Below, one piece after another: positions 28,007-38,697 of a stretch of DNA of 64,000 nt. Each line of letters opens with the position of its first letter. Within the stretch, counting starts at the first letter, position 1. Source of the DNA: Schistosoma haematobium (lineage: Eukaryota > Platyhelminthes > Trematoda > Strigeidida > Schistosomatidae); NCBI RefSeq assembly GCF_000699445.3, contig NC_067195.1:65840591-65904590 (forward strand), written 5' to 3'. Both the position numbers and the translations under genes were made by a program. The notes under the pieces were generated by a model. It was given only the letters and a program-made list of their open reading frames with translations. It ran no database searches and was not told the DNA's origin.

Positions 28007-30918
28007 CTATCATCTCGCGGTCCCAAACCAGGTAGTCTACACCTAGCGACATGGCTCAGACCACTTGTCAGTGACTTCATGGACTTGTGCCATGTTTTGG
28101 TCTGGCCACCCCTTGCTTTCTTCCAACCTACTCCTGTACCAGAAAACATCGCACGTCGGGGCAGTCGGTCGTTGGACATACGTAATACGTGTCCCAGCCA
28201 TCTCAACTGATGAACTTTCACTACGTCATCAATGGATTTGCCATCCTTACCTAGTACCCGTTTCCTAACAACTGCGTTACTTACTCGATGGTCACAGGAT
28301 ATACGAACAATATTTCGAAGACACCTATGATCAAATACTAGTAACCTACGAACATCCTCTACTCTTACTGGCCATATTTCACTGCCATAAGTGGCTGAAG
28401 GTCACTTGAACTGATCCCTTACCTCACTACAGTCAGCAGTACGACTTCATCCTCAGACCTTGAGTTGCTGCTCTTAGTCTTACCGTTCTCCAATCGACCT
28501 GCCTGATATGGTAGAACCTATAGGAACATAAATTCCAGCCAACATAGCTTGGTCGAGTCATCACGACAGGCAAGCCCGACTACCACATCAAGGTAGCAGC
28601 TACGGTCGGGAAAGAACTCATGTAGCAACAAAACACGGTGCTAGTAGGTACTAACCAGGTTCATTTCTTAGTTTCAGTTAGTCTCAACGTAGGACCTGGT
28701 ACGTACGTACATCGGTTCAAGTTGCCATACCGTCTTAGATACGATTCAAGAAAATATAAGTTAGTAGGATAAAACTTATGACGAACTCAGAATTTGGGGG
28801 AAGGCAGAGAACGGATGCACCTGAGCCGTTGCAAACGATTTTGAGCCACGTCATTCAATGTCTCTAACCATTGGTTACGATAATCATGCGCATTCCAATC
28901 AGGTAGTCTACACCTATTAACATGGCTAAGTCCAACTACCAGTGACTTCACAGACTGATGTCGTATTTCGGTTTGGTCGCCCCTAGGCTTTTTTCCAGCC
29001 TACCCCTAAACCAGAATACAGACTTCGTCCGAGTAGGTAGTTGCTGGGCTCATGTAACACGTGTCCCAACCATCTTAACTGATGAATAATTGCCATCCTT
29101 AACTAGTATCCTACCCCTAACTTCAGCATTGCTCACTCAGTGGTCCCAAAATACACGAGCAGTACTTGTAGGACACCTAACACCGAATACTAGCGACCTA
29201 CAAACATCCTCTATTCCTAATGGTCAGGTTTTGCACTCGTAAAGTAGGATGGAGAAAACTGCCGTGTAATGAACTCACCCTTTGATTGAGAGGCATATCA
29301 TACCTACACCACAAGTGAAGTTGGCAAAAGCCAATTGAGCTTTCTGAATCCATACCATCTCGTCAGACTGCCAATATAAGTGAAGCGGTCGATACACTTA
29401 ACCACTTCACTCTTTATCGTTAATTCAGATGCTGAAACAACATTTTTCATTTGAAGGGATGGAACCGCATCCCAAACATGCTCGCATTGTTGGTTAAGGT
29501 GATCAAAACTGCATGTTTTCGATGTCTTCACCAAACAGAACTATATCATCTGCCTATTCTAAGTGAACAAGTGAATATACTAAAAGAAGATCAACTCCTA
29601 AAACGTCAGACGATGAAACTATCATCTCTAAAAACATGTCAGTCCATCAGGCCCTGCTGCTCTTCATTGCTATAGATTACTTATAGCCTCCTCAACCTCA
29701 ATAAGAGTTGGAGGACTTACATCAGTTTGCCATTCAGGTTGCTTGGAGATCATGGGTAGCTGATGTGTGCCTGGAGGCCAGTTGAACTGTTCCCTAAAGT
29801 GTTCCACTCATCGATCTAATCACTTGAGTTGGGGGTGAATAATAGTCCCATCTTTATCTGGAATAGTTTTGCTAACAGAGGAATCTTTAATACCTGTTTC
29901 TTTGATAGGCTTGGATAGTTGTCTACTGTTACCTATCGCTGCTGCCCTTTCCATTTCTTCTGTTTTTGCTACTCACCACTACTCACAATCATTACATAGG
30001 CTTTTTATCAGCCTACGTCTAAGCTGCCTCTGGTCGTAATCATGTTCGGAGCCAGATGGGTTGAGTTTCCGGGCATCTGTCAGTCCGTAGACGCCGCCGA
30101 AATCCACTGTGTTTCCGAACCTTTTGGTTTAAGTTTCCATGAAGTATGATTGCTGTCCTCATCGATTTTTGGATACCATGCCAAGCTACCTAAAGGTGGA
30201 TATAACCTTCAAGGTTGACTAACTTCTCTAGTTGTTCCTGAAATATATCCCTAACATTTTCATCATGAAGTTGGAGTCTAAGGGGTTTGCTTGCTGTGAC
30301 TTTCATACATCCGGAAAGATACAGACAAATACGTGCTCGAACTAGAGCATGATCCAAGTCAAAGATGTACTTCAAAGTGGGCGACAGACTTCTATCGAGC
30401 CCCTCAACAATGACTAACGGTAATGTGGTCTATTTGAGTCCATCGATGAGTAGATCGTGGAGGTCGCCATGTCAGACGACGTTTCTCCTTATATTTAAAG
30501 TTGGCGTTTGCCGGAAATAGATGGTTATCTGAGCACAGTGGCAACAGACAGTCGCCACTATCTGTTCGCTGAGCCGCAACACCGTAAGATCAGTCAGTAG
30601 TCAGTCAGTAACAACGTACAACTTCGTACGTACGTACATCAGTTCGAGTCGCCACACCACATTAGCACAGAGATGCAGTTGTCGATTCAAATCCCGTAGT
30701 GGTAGAGGTAGTAAGAGTATAAGCAGTAGTCGAAAACACTAAGGTTCGAAGATGTTATTCAAGGAGTATAAACCAGTGAAATAAATTTGGGAAGAGAAAG
30801 AAAAAGAGACAAGGAGGAATCAGGAGGTTAGAATTTGGGAGAACACAAAGAGTGTATGCACCTGCGCCATTGCAAACGATTTTGAGCCATGTCATTCAGG
30901 ATCTCTAACCATCGGTTG
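28007..30918 (-). repeat. Array unit 10 (2,912 bp)
   Basis: The only unit with six instead of seven T in the T-run near 28988-28994. The G-run is five and the C-run four. Confidence 0.93.
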
Positions 30919-33831
30919 CTATCATCTCGCGGTCCCAAACCAGGTAGTCTACACCTAGCGACATGGCTCAGACCACTTGTCAGTGACTTCATGGACTTGT
31001 GCCATGTTTTGGTCTGGCCACCCCTTGCTTTCTTCCAACCTACTCCTGTACCAGAAAACATCGCACGTCGGGGCAGTCGGTCGTTGGACATACGTAATAC
31101 GTGTCCCAGCCATCTCAACTGATGAACTTTCACTACGTCATCAATGGATTTGCCATCCTTACCTAGTACCCGTTTCCTAACAACTGCGTTACTTACTCGA
31201 TGGTCACAGGATATACGAACAATATTTCGAAGACACCTATGATCAAATACTAGTAACCTACGAACATCCTCTACTCTTACTGGCCATATTTCACTGCCAT
31301 AAGTGGCTGAAGGTCACTTGAACTGATCCCTTACCTCACTACAGTCAGCAGTACGACTTCATCCTCAGACCTTGAGTTGCTGCTCTTAGTCTTACCGTTC
31401 TCCAATCGACCTGCCTGATATGGTAGAACCTATAGGAACATAAATTCCAGCCAACATAGCTTGGTCGAGTCATCACGACAGGCAAGCCCGACTACCACAT
31501 CAAGGTAGCAGCTACGGTCGGGAAAGAACTCATGTAGCAACAAAACACGGTGCTAGTAGGTACTAACCAGGTTCATTTCTTAGTTTCAGTTAGTCTCAAC
31601 GTAGGACCTGGTACGTACGTACATCGGTTCAAGTTGCCATACCGTCTTAGATACGATTCAAGAAAATATAAGTTAGTAGGATAAAACTTATGACGAACTC
31701 AGAATTTGGGGAAGGCAGAGAACGGATGCACCTGAGCCGTTGCAAACGATTTTGAGCCACGTCATTCAATGTCTCTAACCATTGGTTACGATAATCATGC
31801 GCATTCCAATCAGGTAGTCTACACCTATTAACATGGCTAAGTCCAACTACCAGTGACTTCACAGACTGATGTCGTATTTCGGTTTGGTCGCCCCTAGGCT
31901 TTTTTTCCAGCCTACCCCTAAACCAGAATACAGACTTCGTCCGAGTAGGTAGTTGCTGGGCTCATGTAACACGTGTCCCAACCATCTTAACTGATGAATA
32001 ATTGCCATCCTTAACTAGTATCCTACCCCTAACTTCAGCATTGCTCACTCAGTGGTCCCAAAATACACGAGCAGTACTTGTAGGACACCTAACACCGAAT
32101 ACTAGCGACCTACAAACATCCTCTATTCCTAATGGTCAGGTTTTGCACTCGTAAAGTAGGATGGAGAAAACTGCCGTGTAATGAACTCACCCTTTGATTG
32201 AGAGGCATATCATACCTACACCACAAGTGAAGTTGGCAAAAGCCAATTGAGCTTTCTGAATCCATACCATCTCGTCAGACTGCCAATATAAGTGAAGCGG
32301 TCGATACACTTAACCACTTCACTCTTTATCGTTAATTCAGATGCTGAAACAACATTTTTCATTTGAAGGGATGGAACCGCATCCCAAACATGCTCGCATT
32401 GTTGGTTAAGGTGATCAAAACTGCATGTTTTCGATGTCTTCACCAAACAGAACTATATCATCTGCCTATTCTAAGTGAACAAGTGAATATACTAAAAGAA
32501 GATCAACTCCTAAAACGTCAGACGATGAAACTATCATCTCTAAAAACATGTCAGTCCATCAGGCCCTGCTGCTCTTCATTGCTATAGATTACTTATAGCC
32601 TCCTCAACCTCAATAAGAGTTGGAGGACTTACATCAGTTTGCCATTCAGGTTGCTTGGAGATCATGGGTAGCTGATGTGTGCCTGGAGGCCAGTTGAACT
32701 GTTCCCTAAAGTGTTCCACTCATCGATCTAATCACTTGAGTTGGGGGTGAATAATAGTCCCATCTTTATCTGGAATAGTTTTGCTAACAGAGGAATCTTT
32801 AATACCTGTTTCTTTGATAGGCTTGGATAGTTGTCTACTGTTACCTATCGCTGCTGCCCTTTCCATTTCTTCTGTTTTTGCTACTCACCACTACTCACAA
32901 TCATTACATAGGCTTTTTATCAGCCTACGTCTAAGCTGCCTCTGGTCGTAATCATGTTCGGAGCCAGATGGGTTGAGTTTCCGGGCATCTGTCAGTCCGT
33001 AGACGCCGCCGAAATCCACTGTGTTTCCGAACCTTTTGGTTTAAGTTTCCATGAAGTATGATTGCTGTCCTCATCGATTTTTGGATACCATGCCAAGCTA
33101 CCTAAAGGTGGATATAACCTTCAAGGTTGACTAACTTCTCTAGTTGTTCCTGAAATATATCCCTAACATTTTCATCATGAAGTTGGAGTCTAAGGGGTTT
33201 GCTTGCTGTGACTTTCATACATCCGGAAAGATACAGACAAATACGTGCTCGAACTAGAGCATGATCCAAGTCAAAGATGTACTTCAAAGTGGGCGACAGA
33301 CTTCTATCGAGCCCCCTCAACAATGACTAACGGTAATGTGGTCTATTTGAGTCCATCGATGAGTAGATCGTGGAGGTCGCCATGTCAGACGACGTTTCTC
33401 CTTATATTTAAAGTTGGCGTTTGCCGGAAATAGATGGTTATCTGAGCACAGTGGCAACAGACAGTCGCCACTATCTGTTCGCTGAGCCGCAACACCGTAA
33501 GATCAGTCAGTAGTCAGTCAGTAACAACGTACAACTTCGTACGTACGTACATCAGTTCGAGTCGCCACACCACATTAGCACAGAGATGCAGTTGTCGATT
33601 CAAATCCCGTAGTGGTAGAGGTAGTAAGAGTATAAGCAGTAGTCGAAAACACTAAGGTTCGAAGATGTTATTCAAGGAGTATAAACCAGTGAAATAAATT
33701 TGGGAAGAGAAAGAAAAAGAGACAAGGAGGAATCAGGAGGTTAGAATTTGGGAGAACACAAAGAGTGTATGCACCTGCGCCATTGCAAACGATTTTGAGC
33801 CATGTCATTCAGGATCTCTAACCATCGGTTG
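30919..33831 (-). repeat. Array unit 11 (2,913 bp)
   Basis: Four G and five C, the same state as unit 9. Its last 327 bases (33505-33831) are the 3' UTR and tail of the edge RTE-A insertion, so the array and that insertion overlap here. Confidence 0.93.
33493..33504. repeat. Target-site duplication, 3' side of edge RTE-A
   Basis: caccgtaagatc, identical to 35548-35559. It is part of the RTE-B endonuclease gene (Gly-Ser-Tyr-Gly). Confidence 0.85.
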
Positions 33832-34128
33832 CTATCATCTCGCGGTCCCAAACCAGGTAGTCTACACCTAGCGACATGGCTCAGACCACTTGTCAGTGAC
33901 TTCATGGACTTGTGCCATGTTTTGGTCTGGCCACCCCTTGCTTTCTTCCAACCTACTCCTGTACCAGAAAACATCGCACGTCGGGGCAGTCGGTCGTTGG
34001 ACATACGTAATACGTGTCCCAGCCATCTCAACTGATGAACTTTCACTACGTCATCAATGGATTTGCCATCCTTACCTAGTACCCGTTTCCTAACAACTGC
34101 GTTACTTACTCGATGGTCACAGGATATA
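33832..34128 (-). repeat. Partial array unit 12 (297 bp)
   Basis: Identity with the other units continues to aggatata at 34128. The sequence then switches to the endonuclease part of the edge RTE-A element. The break is the internal-deletion junction of that element, so this is shared element sequence and not a separately cut repeat. Confidence 0.9.
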
Positions 34129-34183
34129 TATGAGCGACAGTCTTCTATCGAGCCCCTCCATCGGTGGCTGATAGCGATGTGAT

Positions 34184-35194
34184 CTATTTGGGTTCAACGT
34201 TGGGACGAATTAGGGGTCGCCATGTTAAAAGATGTTTTTGCTTATGCTTAAAGTTAGTATTTGCAAGGAACAGACGGTTATCTGAGCATAGCTGCAACAG
34301 ACGGTCGCCATTATCTGTTCTTTGAGCCACGACGCTATAAGATCCACCTAGGTGTCTTTCCCTTTCGCTTAGTTTACCTACTTGAGCATTAAAGTCACCA
34401 GCCACCATTACTACATCAGAGCGCCTAGCTTTTAGGAGGAGGTCGGAGGGCTTTCTGTAAAACTCATCTTTTACATCATCTGCGTTGCAGTCAGTGGGAG
34501 AATAGGCAGAGACGACGAAGAGGCAACGACGAGTGTCCCTATCTTTCCGAGTCCTTACTGTTCCGTTTAGTCGGACAGCGCACAGACGACTGTCTACTGG
34601 GATCCAGTCTAAGAGAGCTAGTTCTGCCCTAAGACTCAATGCTATACCTACGCCAGCGAGTCCACGAAAAGCAGCATCTGGGCTTCCGGATGCACGAAGT
34701 GTGAATCGAGTTGGTTCTTTGTTTTGACATGGTGATGTCAAATGAATGACGCTACTCGGATCCTGTATGCGCGTTTCGGAGACGCAGCACACATTGATGG
34801 TGCGAGATTCTAAAGTCTTAGCTAAGGAAGCTTGTTGTCCTATTTGGCACAGTGTTCGGACGTTATAAGCTCCAACATGAAGTTTAGAGTGTGGAATAAC
34901 GTCCCGCGTACTCGAATCGTTTGCCCTAGCGGTGCGAGGTGATAAAGAGACGTGGGAAGGGTTAGTCATGGAGATAAGAGAGGTATTAGGAGATGTAGGA
35001 AGGATTTGAATGTGACCAACTTGGTCTCGTGTGCTGTTACGGGTATGAGGGCTGATATCACTTCCCGACTGCCCACACCGTGGAAGGGTATTTCTTGAGG
35101 AACCTGAAAAAGAAGTCGGATTAGTGTTGGTCTTAACGACCTGGGAGCGTGACCGCAGAGCCCAAGGGACAACTGCTTGAGGCCGGTCGCGCAC
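34184..35194 (-). CDS. RTE endonuclease frame (edge RTE-A), frameshifted at its end
   Basis: An apurinic-type (EEP-fold) endonuclease of an RTE retrotransposon, which nicks the target DNA to prime reverse transcription. The open frame runs 336 codons; the first ATG is at 34969, so the likely protein is about 261 aa. Visible motifs are HVGAYNVRTL (catalytic Asn), CVSETRIQD (catalytic Glu), the region before YSPTDC, and VAGDFNAQVG (Asp and Asn). The final Asp-His block (QIDHIAISH) is out of frame because one C is missing in a C-run near 34234 relative to the plus-strand copy. The frame ends in VEPK. No RT follows. Confidence 0.85.
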   Translation of the reverse strand: MRDRPQAVVPWALRSRSQVVKTNTNPTSFSGSSRNTLPRCGQSGSDISPHTRNSTRDQVGHIQILPTSPNTSLISMTNPSHVSLSPRTARANDSSTRDVIPHSKLHVGAYNVRTLCQIGQQASLAKTLESRTINVCCVSETRIQDPSSVIHLTSPCQNKEPTRFTLRASGSPDAAFRGLAGVGIALSLRAELALLDWIPVDSRLCAVRLNGTVRTRKDRDTRRCLFVVSAYSPTDCNADDVKDEFYRKPSDLLLKARRSDVVMVAGDFNAQVGKLSERERHLGGSYSVVAQRTDNGDRLLQLCSDNRLFLANTNFKHKQKHLLTWRPLIRPNVEPK

Positions 35195-35399
35195 GGCCTT
35201 TTGTGGAAGGTTTTTGACGTGTTAGCTCCGTTCTTCAAAGAGCCTTACCACCGGAGACGGAAATCCGTGAGGTAAGGTGAGGTGTGACGTTTTTAGGGTC
35301 GACCTTTTCTAACCCCTTCCTTCCTTGTGGGAAGGCAGCATCGTTGCAGATGCTGGTTGTTTGAGGGGAACACCTTACTGCTGTCACACCTCTGTACAG

Positions 35400-35547
35400 T
35401 CAGCAGTACGGCTTCGCCCTCAGACCTTGAGTTGCTGCTTTTAGTCTTACCGCTCTCCAATCGACCTGCCTGACATGGTAGAACCTACAGGAACATACGT
35501 TCCAGCCAATATAGCTCGGTTGGGTCATCACGATAGGCAAGCCCGAC
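35400..35547 (-). other. 5' leader of edge RTE-A
   Basis: Non-coding leader shared almost exactly, inverted, with 40285-40430. It contains the conserved stretch that reads gacctgcctgacatggtag on the plus strand. Related leaders occur at 38115-38339 (RTE-B) and in each array unit (for example 5130-5303). I see no promoter motif that I could name. Confidence 0.7.
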
Positions 35548-36096
35548 CACCGTAAGATCCACCTAAGTGTTTTTTGGTTTGGTTTATTTTACCTACTTGA
35601 GCATCAAAATCACATGTCACTATTGCTGCATCAGAGCGTTTAGTTTTTTGAATGATGTTGAATAGCTTCTTATAAAATTCATCTTTAACTTCATCTGAGC
35701 TGCAAGCAGTGGGAGCATAGGGAGAAACGACGAAAAGGTAACAGCGTGTGTGTCTATCTTTTCGAGTGCTTAGGGCCCCGTTTATTTGCACGGAGCACAG
35801 GATACTGTCTATTGGAATCCAGTCTAATAGAGTATGTTCTGCTTTTGAACTTAACGCTATACCTACACTAGCAAAGCCACAGGAAGTAGCAATAGGATCT
35901 CCAGATGCTCGAAGGGTAGGTAGTTCGGGTTTTTTATATTGACAAGATGAGGCCAAATGAATGACTGTGGTTAGATCCTGTAAGCGCGTTTCAGAGATGA
36001 AACATACATCGATGGCGCAGTGTTCAAGAATCCTAGCTAAGGAAGCCTATTATCTTATCTGACACAAGGTTCGAACATTAAATGTTCCAACATGTA
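35548..36096 (-). pseudogene. RTE-B endonuclease, middle part
   Basis: Minus-strand frame 35528-35956 reads an RTE endonuclease related to, but clearly diverged from, RTE-A: ASVGIALSSKAEHTLLDW, LFVVSPYAPTACSSDEVKDEF, and VTCDFDAQVGK. In the last of these the usual GDFN is CDFD, so a catalytic Asn is changed. It ends at LGGSYG, exactly where RTE-A inserted; the gene resumes at 33504 inside the array. Upstream it is cut at 36096 by the Gypsy-bearing insert. Confidence 0.85.
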
Positions 36097-36189
36097 ATAA
36101 TAAATGTGTTTTGGTTATGTCCCAATGAGCATAAAAATTGTACTTCTGATGTTTCGTGACTCGGTGTAGGCCATTTCTTCAGAGTAAAC
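36096..36189 (+). repeat. Inverted repeat, left arm
   Basis: A 94-bp segment whose reverse complement matches 37566-37659 with few differences; both contain the core cccaatgagcataaaaattg (inverted in the right arm). It abuts RTE-B at 36095/36096. Confidence 0.85.
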
Positions 36190-36599
36190 AAATGACCCAA
36201 ATTAAATTAACACAAGCTCAAATAGTGAAAAAGAAACATACTATTTAAACTTCTGTTCATTTAATTTTGCTTGCTATATCTAGATGCTTATATTCTTGAT
36301 ATACCGCGTATAACATGAACACTAGAACGCTAGAACCATCCCAAGTCGCAATGAGAAGACAGAAGACTAGTGAAAGGGAAGTTATTCCAGACAGTGTCAA
36401 GTTAGAGTACAAACTGTCAAGTATTTATAGTTTTTAGTAAAAACGAAATCATTATTATAGCTATCCAATCCACACACAAGAGGTTATTAGCATTGTCCAA
36501 TCGAGAAGCTACATGTAGAGATTCTAGAATATTACTCCAAAAGATGATTGGATGGAACATCTTCAGCTCTTTCTGAGCTTCTTACGGCTTCCTCGAGTT

Positions 36600-37572
36600 C
36601 ACCCGTGGACCGCCTTCACACCCCTCCTTTTAAGTCTGTTGTGTAAGACTTTTTTCCCGGATCCACCTGAAACTTGGTTGCCGCATTTCTCTTGCAGTCC
36701 ACCACTCTAAAAGGTTGCACAGCTTTGCCCTTACGTCGTTTATCTCTTCTATATTCGCGCTCCTGAGGGCTTTTCCGAGATGAATCCACGGGCAATTGAA
36801 ATGGGAGTCATCTTTGTGGGACAAATATGTTCTGCCGTCTCTTTGGATTTGATTTGTGTCTTGTACATTTTCCGACATTTTCCCGGACTCGGTACAGTAT
36901 ATTTCCGATCCAACGTTCTATGATACCTGGTTCCCACTTCCTATTATCTTGATACGATTTGACAAGTACCCTTTCACCCACCTGGAAGCTATGAGTGACC
37001 GTACGATACTTATTCGTGGGTTTATTTGTCGTTCTGCGCGGCAATATACTGCTAAAGACTGTCCAGATTTTCCTTCCGAACATACACTCAGCTGGTGACT
37101 TTGCTTCTGGTACTGCTGGACTAGGGGTAACTCTGTAAGACACTAGGAACTTACTGATCACTTGTTCTGGGATACCCTTACCTCCCGCTTTGACCAGAGC
37201 TCTTTTTATCGTATCCTCGAATCTTTCTGCTTGGCCATTCGACTGAGGATGGTACGGAGGAGATTGTAGATGCGATATGCCATTTTCCCTGGCAAAAGCG
37301 TCTAAAAGCGGATGACATGAACTGAATGCCGTTGTCAGTCACCAAGATCTCCGGAACCCCAAAACAGGCAAACAACCCTGAGAATCTTCAAATTGTACTC
37401 TCTGGTGTCGTTTTCAGCATGTCATATACTACTGACCATTTTGTGAAAGCATTGACAACAACCAAGTAATTTCTGCCTTGTATTGGTCCGGCGAAATCAG
37501 CGTGTATTGTTTGCCAAGGCCCGTCCGGTTTCGGCCACTCGTGGACTGTCCTCACAGCCTGTTTATTTACTC
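36600..37572 (-). pseudogene. Ty3/Gypsy integrase fragment
   Basis: The minus strand reads the integrase core of a Gypsy-type LTR retrotransposon, the enzyme that inserts the DNA copy. From 37565 down: WPKPDGPWQTIHADFAG (first catalytic Asp), YLVVVNAFTKW, then a stop. FACFGVPEILVTDNGIQF (second Asp, 37178-37375) follows, then the region normally holding the Glu, frameshifted. Next is a C-terminal part with AECMFGRKIWTVF and VGERVLVKSYQDNRKWEPG (36808-37161). No RT, RNase H, protease or gag is attached. Stops and shifts mark it as dead. Confidence 0.85.
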
Positions 37573-37659
37573 TGAAGAAGTGGCTTACACTAAGTCACGG
37601 AACGTTAGAAATACAATTTTTATGCTCATTGGGATATAACAAAAATACATTTATTATTA
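37566..37659 (-). repeat. Inverted repeat, right arm
   Basis: Partner of 36096-36189. It lies directly upstream of the integrase reading direction and is followed by about 65 bp of unplaced sequence before RTE-B resumes at 37726. Confidence 0.85.
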
Positions 37660-37725
37660 ACTCTACGCAATGCTCAATTTATTTGAAACAATCAAGTTCA
37701 ACCTTGGTATTGATGCCGATAAGCT

Positions 37726-38339
37726 CCAACATGTACTTTAGAGTGTAGTGGAAAAGATGTACAAGGAAGGTTAACCATGAGGATGGAATACTTAATAAGA
37801 GGTGAGGGATTCGAGATGATCTCGGGCGCTGATAGAGATATGAAGGCGGTTGTTACTTCCCGGCTGCCCACACTGTGTAAGGATATTTCTTCTTAAGGGA
37901 CCTGAACAAAAGCTGAATTAGTGGTGGTCTGAGCGACCTGAGAGCGTGATTGTAGAGCTCAAGGGACAACTGCTTAAAGCCGGTCACACACGGCCTCTTT
38001 GTGTGAGGGTTTTGATGAGTTAGCTCTGAACTTACCGCCAAGGACGGAAATCCGTGGCGTAAGGTGAGGTGTGACATTTTCAGGGTCAACCTTTTCTGAT
38101 CTCTTCCTTCCGTTGTGAGAAGGCAGCATCGCTGCAGATGCCGAGAAACACCTTACGGATGTCGCACCTCTCCACAGTTGGCAGTACGACTTTGCCCTCG
38201 GACCTTCAGTTGCTGTCTTAACGTTCTTCAAGCTGACATGGTAGGGCCTAAAGGAACGTTTGTTCCAGCCGAGGTAGCTCGGTTGAGTCATCACGATAGG
38301 CGATCCCAACCACCACGTCAAGGTAGCAGCTACGGTCGG
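37726..38339 (-). mobile_element. RTE-B 5' end and leader
   Basis: Starts at 38339 with ccgaccgtagctgctacc (minus strand), the family 5' end, and runs collinear with the RTE-A leader to catgttggagctta at 37721-37734. There it is broken by the Gypsy-bearing insert. The 10-bp string ccaacatgta occurs at both break points (36087-36096 and 37726-37735). One frame (37853-38089, FKQLSLELYNHALRSLRP) corresponds to a second open frame in the RTE-A leader (34966-35238), so an upstream small ORF is possible but unproven. Confidence 0.8.
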
Positions 38340-38492
38340 AATTTTTTAGTTCAAAAAGGGATATATTTAAACATTTACTAAGGTTCCAGACAAGGAATAT
38401 CGTACAATAATTTGTACCAACCTTCTCAGCGAAGAATGAAAAAAATGAAGGTATACAAGTATTAGTTAGAAAATTAATTGACGAAAACAATT

Positions 38493-38697
38493 TCAAACGG
38501 TACTTCTGGCACTGGTTGATGAAAGCCAATGACTAATAGCATACAATGTCCCCAGTGTTACAGGACTAGGTCCATTACCAACTTCGGATTCGGGTCTGGT
38601 ATTGTGTGAAACAGTTGGATTGCGACTTGATGTTAGTCCACAGATAAGTTGATTCACGGGTACCGATTGCCAATCAAGAGAGTTTACACCCCAATAC
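38493..38697 (-). CDS. NUDT17: NUDT17-like exon 6, terminal (codons 279-346)
   Basis: Acceptor catttttag. The single G completes the Trp codon left by exon 5, then 67 codons to TGA at 38493-38495. It contains GPSPVTLGTLYAISHWLSS, similar in position to the family's C-terminal helix. RTE-B starts about 150 bp downstream; I see no canonical AATAAA between. Confidence 0.8.

Larger units (their letters stand above)
1790..34128 (-). repeat. Tandem array: 11 units of ~2,913 bp plus a 297-bp partial
   Basis: The sequence recurs at a period of 2,912-2,914 bp; units begin at 1790, 4702, 7614, 10527, 13440, 16353, 19266, 22180, 25094, 28007, 30919 and (partial) 33832. Units appear almost identical by eye, with a handful of substitutions and three variable homopolymers. 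Each carries, on the minus strand, the 3' half of an old RTE retrotransposon (RTE-B) followed by an internally deleted RTE (RTE-A'). A 101-codon RT-tail frame recurs, with its last base at 4611, 7523, 10436, 13349, 16262, 19175, 22089, 25003, 27916, 30828 and 33741. No unit encodes an intact protein. Small plus-strand frames over the same bases are shadows. The left edge lies in family X, the right edge in an RTE-A insertion. Confidence 0.97.
33505..35547 (-). mobile_element. RTE-A insertion at the array edge (internally deleted)
   Basis: A 2,043-bp RTE element on the minus strand: 5' leader, endonuclease frame, then a direct jump to the RT C-terminal tail and 3' UTR. It is nearly identical, inverted, to 40249-42318 and shares the same internal deletion. 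The 5' end is about 30 bp shorter than the plus-strand copy. It is flanked by an exact 12-bp duplication (33493-33504 and 35548-35559), the mark of target-primed reverse transcription. It sits inside the endonuclease gene of RTE-B. Confidence 0.9.

Noticed and set aside
4611..34046. A family of eleven identical 101-aa proteins
   Set aside because: The frame begins at GTG in the middle of an RT tail and reads on from upstream RT sequence without a natural start. It is a relic repeated by the array, not a gene family.
4672..34093. Plus-strand 77- and 67-codon frames in every unit
   Set aside because: They lie opposite the minus-strand RT tail and exist only because that sequence is repeated; they show no motif of their own.
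1790..34128. CRISPR array
   Set aside because: The repeats are 2.9 kb with no unique spacers, and the window is eukaryotic.
1790..34128. rDNA or histone tandem array
   Set aside because: No rRNA core or histone motif is present; the units contain RT and endonuclease remnants.
1790..34128. Array as a pure assembly artefact
   Set aside because: Units differ by private substitutions and by a positional ladder of shared ones, which a simple mis-assembly loop would not create. It cannot be fully excluded without reads.
38248..38529. 93-codon minus frame MAFINQCQ...
   Set aside because: It overlaps the end of NUDT17 exon 6 in another frame; the exon frame fits the splice phase and the family.
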